Notes: generated by a model from the sequence alone, not told the origin. 64,000 nt of DNA from Candidatus Gastranaerophilales bacterium (GCA_944324825.1 CALUXU010000008.1:1-64000); one strand, 5' to 3'. Shown: positions 47,704 to 56,931, numbered from the stretch's first letter. Numbers and translations are program-made.

Positions 47704-48101
47704 TGAGTGATGTTTCCTCTTTAAAATTGGCATGTGTTATTGCAAGAGTGCTGGATGAAAAACTCGGCAAAGATATTTCAATACTAAATATCAGTCATGT
47801 ATCTTCTTTTGCAGATTATTTTGTAATCTGTTCGGGAGATGTAAGTACTCAGGTAAAAGCACTGACATCAGCTGTAAAATTGAAAATAAAAGATTACTTT
47901 TCAATTCTTCCGCTTCGCTCTGAGCAGGATTTAAGAAACCGATGGAATCTTCTGGATTATGGTGAAGTTGTTGTTCATATTCTGCAAAAAGATGAACGCG
48001 AAACTTACGCTATTGAAAAATTCTGGAATCATGCCTTTAGTGTTTCGGAGGAAGAATGGATGAAAGAGTCTGAAGAATTTTCTGAATACGATAAAAAGTA
48101 A
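47703..48101 (+). CDS. rsfS: Ribosome silencing factor
   Basis: 132 residues. ISHVSSFADYFVICSGDVST, 'RNRWNLLDYGEVVVHIL' and 'YAIEKFWNHA' are clear RsfS/YbeB signatures (S..aDYFVI.sg.S, W.lLDyGdvvVHiF, R.fY.Le.lW..a). It binds uL14 on the large ribosomal subunit and blocks subunit joining when nutrients fall. Confidence 0.9.
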   Translation: MSDVSSLKLACVIARVLDEKLGKDISILNISHVSSFADYFVICSGDVSTQVKALTSAVKLKIKDYFSILPLRSEQDLRNRWNLLDYGEVVVHILQKDERETYAIEKFWNHAFSVSEEEWMKESEEFSEYDKK

Positions 48102-48151
48102 CGAAATGATAAGAACTTTACGAAAATAGGATAATACGGTAGAATTTAACT

Positions 48152-49225
48152 ATGAACGAACAAGAAATTAAACAAGCAATACAAAAAACAGTTATAGCAT
48201 TAGCTAAGGAACCTAAGAATCCAGAGCATTACCATGAGCTTGCAAAATATTATGCAATGCAGGAAGAGTATGAAAAAGTAATCTCAATTTATGATAGTTT
48301 ATTAGCTTTTTCACCAAATGATATGGATGCTCTTTTGAATATGGGCAGTATCTGGTATTACGAAAAAGAATACAGAAAAGCTTTGAAATGTTTTGAAAAA
48401 GCTATGTCTGTTAACCCAAGTAATTATTTGGTTTATTACAATCTTGCAAATACATATGCGGAGATGAAAAACTTTGCAAAAGCATTAAGATGGTACAACA
48501 GAACACTTGATTTTATCTCAAATGAACCTGAGGTTTATAACTCTATTGCGCTGTTGTATCACGATTTTGAGGATTATGTCGAAGCTAAGGCTTATTATGA
48601 AAAAGCTTTGTCTTTAGATCCTAAAAACCTTACAGCTTTGGTTGATTTAGGTAATGTTTGTTTCAAACTCTATGACTATGAAGGTGCTTATGACTATTAC
48701 CATCAAGTGTTTGAAATCGAACCGACGAATCAAACAGTCGCTCTTTGTTTAGCAAATACTTTATCCTTACTTAAAGAGGAAGACAGAGCTAATAAATACT
48801 TTGATTTGGCTTTGACTCTTGAAGGTGACAGCAATTACAGAGCATTGATATGTTATGCTATTTCAAAATCAGATTTTCAAAAGTATGATGAAGCAATCGA
48901 GCTTTATAAAAAAGCTATTGAAATGAATCCGCAGGAACCTAAAGCATATATTTTATTAGGTAATATGTATTCAAACCAAAGATTGTTTGATAAAGCGGAA
49001 GAACAATATAAAGCTGCATTAAGAATTTCTAAATTGGATCCTGATTTATATATTCTGATTGCAAATACTTATTATATGAATAATGAAATTGAACGTTCTA
49101 TTTATTCATACAAAGCAGCTGTCGGGCTTCGTCCAGAAAATGATGAATTTAAACTTGTATACATTCAAGTTCTTGAAGATTATATTGAAGAACTTAGAAA
49201 GGATGAGATAGTTGAGGAATTCTAG
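48152..49225 (+). CDS. TPR repeat protein
   Basis: 357 residues built of about nine tetratricopeptide repeats (for example YEKVISIYDSLLAFSPNDMD and YVEAKAYYEKALSLDPKNLT). Such proteins are scaffolds. No signal peptide or membrane segment is seen. Its 3' end overlaps the Tic20-like gene, so the two may be linked functionally. No specific partner can be named. Confidence 0.85.
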   Translation: MNEQEIKQAIQKTVIALAKEPKNPEHYHELAKYYAMQEEYEKVISIYDSLLAFSPNDMDALLNMGSIWYYEKEYRKALKCFEKAMSVNPSNYLVYYNLANTYAEMKNFAKALRWYNRTLDFISNEPEVYNSIALLYHDFEDYVEAKAYYEKALSLDPKNLTALVDLGNVCFKLYDYEGAYDYYHQVFEIEPTNQTVALCLANTLSLLKEEDRANKYFDLALTLEGDSNYRALICYAISKSDFQKYDEAIELYKKAIEMNPQEPKAYILLGNMYSNQRLFDKAEEQYKAALRISKLDPDLYILIANTYYMNNEIERSIYSYKAAVGLRPENDEFKLVYIQVLEDYIEELRKDEIVEEF

Positions 49226-49625
49226 TAATAAACCTTATATGATTGAAAGGTTAGTTGCTGCAGGTACTTATGTTACCATGGGCATGGTAGGTTTTGTATG
49301 GCTTATAATTTGTGCTATTACAAAATCTAATCTGAGACCTTTTTTGAAATACCATATTTTTCAATCATTTTTCTTGATTATGGCTTTATTCCTTTTGAAT
49401 GTGTTTGTAGGTTTTGTTGTAAGTATATTGAGTTTTATACCATTTATAAACATACTCTTATATAAGATTTTATTCTTCTTTACAGCACCTATGATATTTG
49501 GTTTTTCGGTAGTAAATGCTTTTATTTTAATATTGATGGTTTATTTGGTATTAACCTCTCTGCAAGGTCGATACAGTTATATTCCTTGGATATCAAATAT
49601 TATAGATTCAAATGTAGGACGATAA
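49212..49625 (+). CDS. Tic20-like four-helix membrane protein
   Basis: 137 residues. Helices with LRPFLKYHIFQSFFLIMALF and 'ILYKILFFFTAPMIFG' resemble the Tic20/YmcC-like family of cyanobacteria, whose members have the pattern 'vPp...FHa.QaiLl.i...' on helix one. It overlaps the TPR gene. The plastid homologue is an import channel subunit; the bacterial role is unclear. It supports a cyanobacterial relationship of the host. Confidence 0.6.
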   Translation: MRNSSNKPYMIERLVAAGTYVTMGMVGFVWLIICAITKSNLRPFLKYHIFQSFFLIMALFLLNVFVGFVVSILSFIPFINILLYKILFFFTAPMIFGFSVVNAFILILMVYLVLTSLQGRYSYIPWISNIIDSNVGR

Positions 49626-49626
49626 T

Positions 49627-49869
49627 TTAGAGCTCTTCGTATAAAGTTGATGCTTCTTGAACACTTACATTGCCGGTTGGAACGGTTAATACTTTAACTT
49701 CAATCGTTTTATTTGTGTATTCGATTTTTATAATATCGCCGACTTTTAGTTGTTTGGCAGGCTTTGCAATATTTCCGTTAACATATACTTTTCCCATTTC
49801 GGAAACGGAATTTGCAACAGTTCTTCTTTTTATTAACCTTGATACTTTTAAAAATTTATCTAATCTCAT
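49627..49869 (-). CDS. S4-domain RNA-binding protein, RqcP-like
   Basis: 80 residues. MRLDKFLKVSRLIKRRTVAN, 'VYVNGNIAKPAKQLKVGDII' is the S4 RNA-binding fold of the RqcP/Hsp15 family. RqcP works with RqcH on stalled 50S-peptidyl-tRNA complexes in ribosome quality control. No RqcH gene is visible in this window. It faces the Tic20-like gene. Confidence 0.75.
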   Translation of the reverse strand: MRLDKFLKVSRLIKRRTVANSVSEMGKVYVNGNIAKPAKQLKVGDIIKIEYTNKTIEVKVLTVPTGNVSVQEASTLYEEL

Positions 49870-49889
49870 TGTTTTATTTTAGCATATAA

Positions 49890-49914
49890 AAACCGGCAGA
49901 TATACTGCCGGTTT
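49890..49914. terminator. Bidirectional terminator
   Basis: AAACCGGCAG, a 5-base loop and CTGCCGGTTT, flanked by an A-rich and a T-rich side. It separates the S4 gene from the ROK kinase gene; both are on the minus strand. Confidence 0.75.
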
Positions 49915-49923
49915 ATTTAGTTT

Positions 49924-50871
49924 CTATGATTTAATTAATAAGCTTGCGCCGATAACGCCTGCCGAGTTTCCTAATTGAGCAGGAACAATTTCAACTGCAG
50001 AACCGGCAATCGGCATTGCACGTTTGATTAAGTTTTCTTTTATCGGATTTAGTAATAAATCACCTGCGGCTGCAACACCGCCGCCTATAATAATTTTTTC
50101 AGGATTTAACAGGTTAACAACGCTTGCAAGTCCGATACCGATGTATTCACCAACAATAGTGAAGATTCTTTTTGCAACCGGATCGCCTTGTTTTGCTGCT
50201 TCCGATACAATGTAAGGAGTTATATCCGGATTTGCAAGTTCTCTGTATTTTGTTGATTTGCCGCCTTTAATATATTCTTCAGCCATTGCAACAATACTAG
50301 GTCCTGATGCAAATGCTTCTAAGCAGCCTCTGTCTCCGCATCCGCAAAGAGGTCCGCCGTGCATATCAAGTTTGATATGACCGATTTCTCCTGCTGCGTT
50401 GCTTGCACCTCTGACAAGTTTACCGTTTATGATTAAACCTGAACCGATACCTGTACCGACTGTAATACAGATTAAGTTTTCGCATCCGATACCTGCACCG
50501 TAGTTAAGTTCTCCCAGTGCGGCACATCTAACGTCATTATCAACTCTTGTCGGGATTCCAAATTCTTTTTCCATAATTTCTGCAATAGGTACTTCTACCC
50601 AGCCAGGAATGTTTGGAGCAAGTCTTACAACTCCTTTTTTATAATCAATTTGTCCCGGGAATCCAAATCCGATTCCTTCGATTGATTTTTTATCAGATTT
50701 TGTTTCTTTTATGAGTTCGGCGATTGCTTCCTTCATATTGTTTATTGTGTATTCATACCCCATTTCTGCTCTTGTTGGGATTGAATTTGAATAAATGATA
50801 TTTCCTTTATCGTTAACTAAAGCTATTTTTACGTTAGTCCCGCCGACATCTATACCGATTCTGTTGCCCAT
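49924..50871 (-). CDS. ROK-family glucokinase
   Basis: 315 residues. IGIDVGGTNVKIALVNDKGN is the phosphate-binding ATPase motif, 'GGPLCGCGDRGCLEAF' the ROK zinc signature (CxCGxxGCxE), and 'AGEIGHIKLD' the substrate-binding motif. The best assignment is glucokinase, which phosphorylates glucose for glycolysis; other hexoses or N-acetylsugars are possible within ROK. AAGGAGA is nearby upstream. Confidence 0.85.
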   Translation of the reverse strand: MGNRIGIDVGGTNVKIALVNDKGNIIYSNSIPTRAEMGYEYTINNMKEAIAELIKETKSDKKSIEGIGFGFPGQIDYKKGVVRLAPNIPGWVEVPIAEIMEKEFGIPTRVDNDVRCAALGELNYGAGIGCENLICITVGTGIGSGLIINGKLVRGASNAAGEIGHIKLDMHGGPLCGCGDRGCLEAFASGPSIVAMAEEYIKGGKSTKYRELANPDITPYIVSEAAKQGDPVAKRIFTIVGEYIGIGLASVVNLLNPEKIIIGGGVAAAGDLLLNPIKENLIKRAMPIAGSAVEIVPAQLGNSAGVIGASLLIKS

Positions 50872-51081
50872 TATTATAAATCTCCTTCTTTTTACTATCA
50901 GCTATTTAATTTTAGCCTAAACAAACATGCCGGTAAAGTAGGATTCTTCATTATGTGGCTTATATTTTTTATGAACATTTGTAAAATTTTTCAAATTTCA
51001 AGCAAATAAAAATCTTAAAAAACGTTTGTATAAGTACTATAGTATAACTGTGTGTATTTTTACGTAAAAAGTGTGCAAATA

Positions 51082-51687
51082 ATGAGTATATCGCGAAAAT
51101 TATTCGATTTAATTCCAAATATTTCGATTAAAAATAAAAATCGCTTAAAAATCCTTAACAAAGCGGGCGATATAATGGGGCGTCCTATGCCTAACAGGCT
51201 TATTATGGGGGCGACTGCAATTGTTTCACAGCCGTATATTGATGAGCATAATAGGAGAGTTGATAAGGATACAGCAAGAACAGCGAGAAACAGAACTATT
51301 GGTAAGATTGTTGCAGGAACAGCTGTCGGTTGTGTCGTTAGGGAGCTTATATTTAAGTTGATTAACAGCTGTACAAATGAAGATATAAGTGTTGATCGTT
51401 GGAATAATGTATTAACTCCGAGAAATACAACAACGGTTCGCCCTTCAATGCTCCCAAATCGCTTAAGAAATTATCGTACAGCTCTTTCAACTATTGTTGC
51501 GATGGTTGTTATGGTTGGTACGAATATTGCATTTGATTTGCCGTTAACGAATAAGATTTCAAACGCATTAAATGCTAGAGATGCAAAAAAAAGGAATAAA
51601 AATGCTGCAACACCTAAAGAGGTGTATACAGATGTTAAAAATAAAATACTGGATACGTTTAATATTTCGAGAGGAGAAAAAACATGA
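51082..51687 (+). CDS. Unknown membrane protein 1 of a pair
   Basis: 201 residues if it starts at 51082 (an upstream ATG at 51052 is possible). Two membrane helices are visible: IGKIVAGTAVGCVVRELIF and 'ALSTIVAMVVMVGTNIAFDL'. The rest is basic. It overlaps the next gene by four bases. I recognise no family; such pairs may be specific to this lineage. Confidence 0.6.
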   Translation: MSISRKLFDLIPNISIKNKNRLKILNKAGDIMGRPMPNRLIMGATAIVSQPYIDEHNRRVDKDTARTARNRTIGKIVAGTAVGCVVRELIFKLINSCTNEDISVDRWNNVLTPRNTTTVRPSMLPNRLRNYRTALSTIVAMVVMVGTNIAFDLPLTNKISNALNARDAKKRNKNAATPKEVYTDVKNKILDTFNISRGEKT

Positions 51688-52337
51688 AATTAACTCCTCA
51701 GGTAACAAAAACTACAGATTTTATTTTTAGACATTTTTCCGAAGATATCGGTTCTGTTTTAATATGGACTACAATTGGCGGTTGGATAGCATCTTCTGCC
51801 GCTCAAATATGCGGTATTTGGCGAAACCCTAATTATACCAAGGAACAAAAATCTTTTATGATTCCTCAGGAAATAGGTGATGCGAGTATGAATATTCTTT
51901 CATTCTTCGCTATAACCATGCCTTTGAAAAAACTTGCCAATAAATTGGTAAAAACAGGCAAAATTATTCCATTGAAGTTAGTTTCTAAGATTGCAAGGCA
52001 TGGTGACAGTCATAAAATAGGAACATATGATTTTGATATTCCTAAGCTTCCGTATTTCCAAAGCGGTAATATCGCAAAAACGTATAATTCTTTTCACAAT
52101 TTTATGAGTACTACTGCTGCGGTTGTAGGTGGTGTTGTATCAAGTAATATAGTTACCCCTCATTTGCGTAACAGAATAGCATCAAAAAGACAAAATCAAA
52201 CAAAGTTAAAACTTGATTTTATAGAAAATAGTATGCAGAATAATGTTCCGATTCAACAACAGACTGAGCCTGTTCCATTAAGACCAATAGATAATTCTCC
52301 GTTTGATAAATTTAAAACGCGTGTAATGTCTATTTAA
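51684..52337 (+). CDS. Unknown membrane protein 2 of a pair
   Basis: 217 residues. Two hydrophobic stretches (IGSVLIWTTIGGWIASSAA and 'STTAAVVGGVVSSNIVT') suggest a membrane protein; the middle contains NILSFFAITMPLKKLANKLV. It overlaps its neighbour by four bases. Function unknown. Confidence 0.6.
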   Translation: MKLTPQVTKTTDFIFRHFSEDIGSVLIWTTIGGWIASSAAQICGIWRNPNYTKEQKSFMIPQEIGDASMNILSFFAITMPLKKLANKLVKTGKIIPLKLVSKIARHGDSHKIGTYDFDIPKLPYFQSGNIAKTYNSFHNFMSTTAAVVGGVVSSNIVTPHLRNRIASKRQNQTKLKLDFIENSMQNNVPIQQQTEPVPLRPIDNSPFDKFKTRVMSI

Positions 52338-52345
52338 AATACTAT

Positions 52346-52374
52346 TTGACATTAGAATATGTTTTGGATACTAT
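52346..52374 (+). promoter_or_regulatory. Promoter of the tRNA-Val region
   Basis: TTGACA (52346-52351), a 17-base spacer and TACTAT (52369-52374) form a near-consensus promoter. The transcript would pass through both 113-bp units into tRNA-Val. Confidence 0.65.
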
Positions 52375-52414
52375 TTTAATTGTCGAAGGGCATTTGGCTC
52401 TGATAATTTAATAA

Positions 52415-52640
52415 GGGCGTTTAGCTCAGTTGCCCGGTGAGAGTTTACTCTCACGAATGTAGAAAATCTGCGTCGATGAGGCGCTCTACAAACTGAGATG
52501 ACAATTGAAGATTTTAAAATTAGGTGCGGGCGTTTAGCTCAGTTGCCCAGTGAGAGTTTACTCTCACGAATGTAGAAAATCTGCGTCGATGAGGCGCTCT
52601 ACAAACTGAGATGACAATTGAAGATTTTAAAATTAGGTGC
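52415..52640 (+). repeat. Two tandem 113-bp units that begin like tRNA-Val
   Basis: The units (52415-52527, 52528-52640) differ at one base by my reading (CCCGG against CCCAG). Each begins with the same 18 bases as the tRNA gene, then has a hairpin GTGAGAG/CTCTCAC, a stem GTAGA/TCTAC with GCGTC/GGCGC, and ends the fold with CAAACTGAG pairing with CTCAGTTG of the start. The whole unit can fold as one multi-stem RNA. A more degenerate copy of the beginning (GGGCATTTGGCTCTG) precedes unit one. Confidence 0.7.
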
Positions 52641-52716
52641 GGGCGTTTAGCTCAGTTGGTAGAGCGTCTCCCTTACAAGGAGAGGGTCAGAAGTTCGAGT
52701 CTTCTAACGCCCACCA
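52641..52716 (+). tRNA. tRNA-Val(TAC)
   Basis: 76 bases with encoded CCA. Acceptor GGGCGTT/AACGCCC, D-arm GCTC-AGTTGGTA-GAGC, anticodon arm TCTCC-CTTACAA-GGAGA with anticodon TAC (valine), T-arm AGAAG-TTCGAGT-CTTCT. All stems pair. Confidence 0.95.
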
Positions 52717-52718
52717 TT

Positions 52719-52753
52719 AAAAGGACAGTAACTTTTGTTATTGTCCTTTTTAT
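52719..52753 (+). terminator. Terminator after tRNA-Val
   Basis: AAAAGGACA and TGTCCTTTT form a 9-bp stem around a 17-base partly paired loop, followed by a T-rich stretch. Confidence 0.65.
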
Positions 52754-52844
52754 TTTGTTTAGTTATGTTATACCACCGGCTAATTGTTTTTAATATATTT
52801 TAATGCTAATATATTAATACAATGTACGATTGGATTAATATATT

Positions 52845-53180
52845 ATGCCTAAAAAGTTTATTAGTATTGATTTAGATGGAGTATTGAATAATTATAGAGG
52901 TAATTATGAAAAGGATAAAATTTCACCTTTAAGAGAAGGGGCTCTTGATTTTATAAAAAAACTTGCATCTGATTTTAATATAGAAATTTATACGGTACGC
53001 GATAAAGAGCTTGTTAAGGATTGGCTCAAAGAGAATGATTTAATAGATTTTGTTTTCGGAATAACTAATGAAAAAAATCCTAAAACCTCTATTTTTTTAG
53101 ATGACAGAGCGATAAATTTTAACGGTGATTTCCAGTGCGCTTATGAAAGTATACAAAGTTTTAAACCGCATTGGAAATGA
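52845..53180 (+). CDS. Small HAD-type phosphatase
   Basis: 111 residues. FISIDLDGVLNNYRGN carries the HAD motif I aspartates (DLDG), and 'TSIFLDDRAINF' the acidic motif IV. Length fits a small nucleotidase-like HAD domain without cap. Substrate unknown. The gene stands alone between the tRNA and the convergent exonuclease gene. Confidence 0.7.
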   Translation: MPKKFISIDLDGVLNNYRGNYEKDKISPLREGALDFIKKLASDFNIEIYTVRDKELVKDWLKENDLIDFVFGITNEKNPKTSIFLDDRAINFNGDFQCAYESIQSFKPHWK

Positions 53181-53184
53181 TTGG

Positions 53185-53730
53185 TTATAAAAGAGTTTGT
53201 TGAACATACGGAGGTTCAATTCTTCCTGTAAGGTTGTTGTAGACTTCGTATGTTATATAGCAATCCTTTAACCCTCTGTGGTTGTTGCGTGTATCAATAT
53301 CGTAATTTTGGGCAATTGTTGATAGTTTGTAATTCTTGAGATTTAATACTTTTCTTGCTATGAACAGTGTATCCATACTTTCATTTTTTAACTCTTGATT
53401 AAAATACTTTTTTAATTTATTTTGTATGAAACTTATATCAAATCTTACGTTGTGGCCGAGTATAATATCGTCTGAAACAAATTCTACAAGTTTGGGGAGT
53501 ACATCTTTAATATCAGGGGCACTGTTAAGCATACTGTTTGTAATCCCTGTTAAGTTTGTTATAAATGCGCTGATTTCTCGTTTAGGGTTTACAAGGGTAG
53601 AAAATTCTTCAACCACTTTATTATCCCGAACTTTTAATCCGGAAAGCTCGATAATATCATCACTGTATGGACTTATTCCTGTTGTTTCAATATCTATAAC
53701 AGTATAATTATCAGGTAGTTTGTCTGCCAT
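53185..53730 (-). CDS. DnaQ-like 3'-5' exonuclease
   Basis: 181 residues. YTVIDIETTGISPYSDDIIE carries the DxE motif, 'LGHNVRFDISFI' the third acidic motif and 'NHRGLKDCYITYEV' the HxxxxD end of the DEDDh family. It could be a proofreading subunit-like or a repair exonuclease. It has one base overlap with miaB and so probably belongs to its operon. Confidence 0.85.
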   Translation of the reverse strand: MADKLPDNYTVIDIETTGISPYSDDIIELSGLKVRDNKVVEEFSTLVNPKREISAFITNLTGITNSMLNSAPDIKDVLPKLVEFVSDDIILGHNVRFDISFIQNKLKKYFNQELKNESMDTLFIARKVLNLKNYKLSTIAQNYDIDTRNNHRGLKDCYITYEVYNNLTGRIEPPYVQQTLL

Positions 53731-55046
53731 TAAATCAATTCTCCTTTTAGGTACCAGGTTTTTGCGCCGGTTATTTTTACATTAACAAATTCGCCGATTC
53801 TGTTTTCTTCACAAGGTACGTGCACCATTTTGTTGTTTCTTGTTCTGCCTGATATTATATTAGTCCCTTTATGGTTTTCAAACTTTTCAACTAAAATTTC
53901 CATGTCACGCCCTATATATTTGTTATTTGATTTGAGACAGGCTTCTCTAACTGTTTCATTTAATCTGGCAAGCCGTTCTTCTTTGACTTCTTTGGATAAG
54001 TATTTATCAACCCATTTTGCTGCAACAGTACCTTCTCGAGGCGAGTAGGCGGCTGTATTTGAGTAATCCAGTTCCAATTTAAGAATTTCATCCAATGTAT
54101 GCTGGAATTGTTCTTCTGTTTCTCCCGGGAATCCTGCAATAAAGTCGCTTGTAATTGTTACATCTTTAACTTTTTCTCTTATGTGATTACATATTTGTGT
54201 ATATGTTGCAACGTCATAACGTCGGTTCATTTTCTTTAAAAGTTCGTCATCACCGGATTGCATAGGGATATGGAAGTATTCGCAGACTTTATCCAGCTCA
54301 ACCACGGTGTCGATAAGTTCTTCCGTTATATCTGTCGGATAAGAGGTTACAAATCTGATTCTAAAGTTGCCGTCAAGAGTGTTAATGGCTCTTAAAAGCC
54401 CTGATAAATTTACATCTTCGCCTGCTTCGTTTACTCCGTGGTAACTGTCAACATTTTGTCCTAAAAGGGTTATTTCTTTGAAGCCTTCCGATAATGCTTT
54501 TTTTACTTCGTTCATAATCTGTTCAAATTTTCTCGAGCGTTCCCTTCCTCTTGTATATGGAACAATGCAGTATGAACAGAAGTTGTTGCAGCCTTCCATA
54601 ATCGGCACCCAGGCATTGACTCCTTTTTTTCTTATTATATCAAGGTTATCTTCAGAGTACGGGATTTCTTCTGCGGAGCAGATTCTTTCCCCTTTTTCTA
54701 TTCGTTTAATCAATTCCGGAAGTTCGTAGAGTCTGTGTGTACCCAGAACCAAATCAACGTATGGAGCACGTTTAAACAAGTCTTCTTTTTTTTGTTGTGC
54801 AACGCAGCCTGCAAAAACTATTTTAAGATTCGGTCTGGATTTTTTCCATTTTCCCCAGGTTCCGATTGCGCTGAATGCTTTATCCTCAGAAAGTTGTCTG
54901 ATTGAACATGTATTTATAATCAGCAAATCAGCCTCTTTGGCTTCTTGTGTTTGCTCATAGTCAAGCCATTGAAGCATTCCAAGCATTCTTTCCTCGTCTG
55001 ATTTATTCATTTGACAGCCCAGTGTTTCTATATAAACTTTTTTCAT
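53730..55046 (-). CDS. miaB: tRNA-2-methylthio-N6-dimethylallyladenosine synthase
   Basis: 438 residues. The N-terminal UPF0004 domain (MKKVYIETLGCQMNKSDEER) supplies three cysteines, and the radical SAM motif is MEGCNNFCSYCIVPYTRGRE. A TRAM domain closes the protein. It thiomethylates A37 of tRNAs that read UNN codons. I start at 55046; a longer frame reaches into tRNA-Arg and is rejected. Confidence 0.95.
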   Translation of the reverse strand: MKKVYIETLGCQMNKSDEERMLGMLQWLDYEQTQEAKEADLLIINTCSIRQLSEDKAFSAIGTWGKWKKSRPNLKIVFAGCVAQQKKEDLFKRAPYVDLVLGTHRLYELPELIKRIEKGERICSAEEIPYSEDNLDIIRKKGVNAWVPIMEGCNNFCSYCIVPYTRGRERSRKFEQIMNEVKKALSEGFKEITLLGQNVDSYHGVNEAGEDVNLSGLLRAINTLDGNFRIRFVTSYPTDITEELIDTVVELDKVCEYFHIPMQSGDDELLKKMNRRYDVATYTQICNHIREKVKDVTITSDFIAGFPGETEEQFQHTLDEILKLELDYSNTAAYSPREGTVAAKWVDKYLSKEVKEERLARLNETVREACLKSNNKYIGRDMEILVEKFENHKGTNIISGRTRNNKMVHVPCEENRIGEFVNVKITGAKTWYLKGELI

Positions 55047-55067
55047 CTCCAATCCTTTCTGAAAATA

Positions 55068-55141
55068 TATGCCCGATGGGGATCGAACCCATGACCTCAA
55101 GTTTCGGAAACTTGCACTCTATCCTACTGAGCTACGGGCAC
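55068..55141 (-). tRNA. tRNA-Arg(CCG)
   Basis: 74 bases on the minus strand. Acceptor GTGCCCG pairs with CGGGCAT (one wobble pair), discriminator A, no encoded CCA. Anticodon arm CAAGT-TTCCGAA-ACTTG gives anticodon CCG. The T-arm is CATGGGTTCGATCCCCATC. It lies 21 bases upstream of miaB. Confidence 0.93.
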
Positions 55142-55173
55142 TTGATATGCTTTATATTATTATACTTCAAACA

Positions 55174-56913
55174 TTATCCTAAAATAATCATCTCGCAATT
55201 TTTACAGTCGAATTTGAGTTCATACTTTTTGTTTCTGTCATCAACGAGAAACAGCTTTTGCGGAGATTTACACATATTAAGCGCATATTTTATACAGTGT
55301 TTGGTTCGCATAAGCTCTATTTTATGTGAACAGCCGGCTTCGTAGGCAGGTTCCGTGATTTTACAGCCGCAGTTTTTATAAAATTCCTTGGCTTTTGTGT
55401 TAAATACGTTCGCTTTATAATCATCCTGCTGTTTATAGTATTTTGTGTAGGTTAATTCTTTTTGCTCTTCTCTTGTGTAGTTGTTCAATCTTTCTTTAAG
55501 AAGATTTGCTGTCAGCTCACGTCTTAGTTCATTTATTTTCGATAACGGCAGGAACGGAGTTGGGGTATCCAGTGTGATTTTATTTATTTCAAAAATTGTA
55601 TCCCCTGATTTTTTCATTTGGGTTATGAAATTGTTGTTCATGTTTTCCTGGTTTTTAGCTTTTTCTCCTGACGGTAATTTTAGGCTGACCTTGTTTCCGT
55701 CTTCATCCTCTGCCGTAATTACATTGTTATTGATGATTATATCGACACTAATTTTTCTTAGAATTTTGGTATTAATTAAATTCTTTTCGTATAGGGCGTC
55801 TTTATTTCTGAAAACGCTCATCCCATGCTTTATATCGGGCATTTTATTAGGATAAATTTTGTTATTTTCTACTTTGTTAATAAGACACCCGCTGTCTTCA
55901 ATTAACAGTCCGTCTTGCGGATTAAGTTGTTTTTTTGTATCTGTTTCAAAAAAGTTTTTCCCGATTCTGGTAATTTTACCGATGTATTCACCTTTATATC
56001 CGTCCAGATTAAAACAATCTTTTCTTTTTTCAAGGAAATAATCTGTATATCCTCTGTTGAAGCTTTTTGTTATATCAGGTTCAAAATTTGTAATTACTGT
56101 CCCTGATGAGGTTTTTTCGCAGATGTTGTCCAGTTTTCGTCTGTAATATAAGACAACGTTCTTAACGTATTCTTTATCTTTTAGCCTTCCTTCTATTTTA
56201 AAAGATTTTACTCCGATATTGACCAGTTCTTGTAAGTGTTTGGAGGCATTAAAATCTTTTGTCGACAAGAGAGGTTTATTTTTTACAATGTATTCACCTT
56301 TGTCGTTTATAAGCGAATATAGTTTTCTGCAAGGCTGTGCGCACTCTCCCCTGTTTGCTGAGCGTCCGCCTATTGACTGGCTCAGGTAGCATTGTCCGCT
56401 GTATGATACGCACAGTGCACCGTGGATAAAGCATTCAAGCTCTATATTGGTTTGGTTTTTAATCTCACGGATTTGTTTGAGTGATAATTCCCTTGCGAGT
56501 ACAACTCTTGGGAGTCCGAGTTTTTCAAAAAAAATAACCTTATCTAAATCTCTGTTATCGCATTGTGTACTGATATGTAACGGTATCGGCGGAATTTCTT
56601 TATCGATTGCAAGTTTTAAAATACCTGTATCTTGAATGATAAGACCGTCAACTCCAATATTATAAAGCTTTTTTATTAATTCTTTGACTTCATCCAATTC
56701 TATATCTGTCACGATAGTATTAACTGTCACGTATATTTTTACATAGAATTGGTGGGCATACTCAACAAGTTCTTTTAAATCCTCAATGGAATTCCCTGCT
56801 TTATATCTTGCTCCGAATGACGGACCGCCTATATAAACTGCATCAGCACCGCAATCAATAGCGATTTTCGCTGTTTCTAAATCTTTTGCAGGTGCCAGCA
56901 GTTCTGTTTTCAT
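55174..56913 (-). CDS. U32 family peptidase (RlhA/YhbU type)
   Basis: 579 residues. ELLAPAKDLETAKIAIDCGA with 'DAVYIGGPSFGARYKAGN' and the cysteine cluster 'GECAQPCRKLYSLIN' are the hallmarks of the U32 family, whose members RlhA and YegQ-like proteins modify RNA by hydroxylation. The C-terminal half contains a DUF3656-type region and a final CxxC-like cluster (KYELKFDCKNCEMII). It could hydroxylate rRNA or tRNA. A lone gene in the miaB-secDF stretch. Confidence 0.85.
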   Translation of the reverse strand: MKTELLAPAKDLETAKIAIDCGADAVYIGGPSFGARYKAGNSIEDLKELVEYAHQFYVKIYVTVNTIVTDIELDEVKELIKKLYNIGVDGLIIQDTGILKLAIDKEIPPIPLHISTQCDNRDLDKVIFFEKLGLPRVVLARELSLKQIREIKNQTNIELECFIHGALCVSYSGQCYLSQSIGGRSANRGECAQPCRKLYSLINDKGEYIVKNKPLLSTKDFNASKHLQELVNIGVKSFKIEGRLKDKEYVKNVVLYYRRKLDNICEKTSSGTVITNFEPDITKSFNRGYTDYFLEKRKDCFNLDGYKGEYIGKITRIGKNFFETDTKKQLNPQDGLLIEDSGCLINKVENNKIYPNKMPDIKHGMSVFRNKDALYEKNLINTKILRKISVDIIINNNVITAEDEDGNKVSLKLPSGEKAKNQENMNNNFITQMKKSGDTIFEINKITLDTPTPFLPLSKINELRRELTANLLKERLNNYTREEQKELTYTKYYKQQDDYKANVFNTKAKEFYKNCGCKITEPAYEAGCSHKIELMRTKHCIKYALNMCKSPQKLFLVDDRNKKYELKFDCKNCEMIILG

Positions 56914-56931
56914 TAAAAATTTTTCCCTTTT

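Noticed and set aside
53730-55100. Longer miaB start that adds 18 residues
   Set aside because: The extra segment lies within the tRNA-Arg gene; the conserved protein begins with MKKVYIETLG at 55046.
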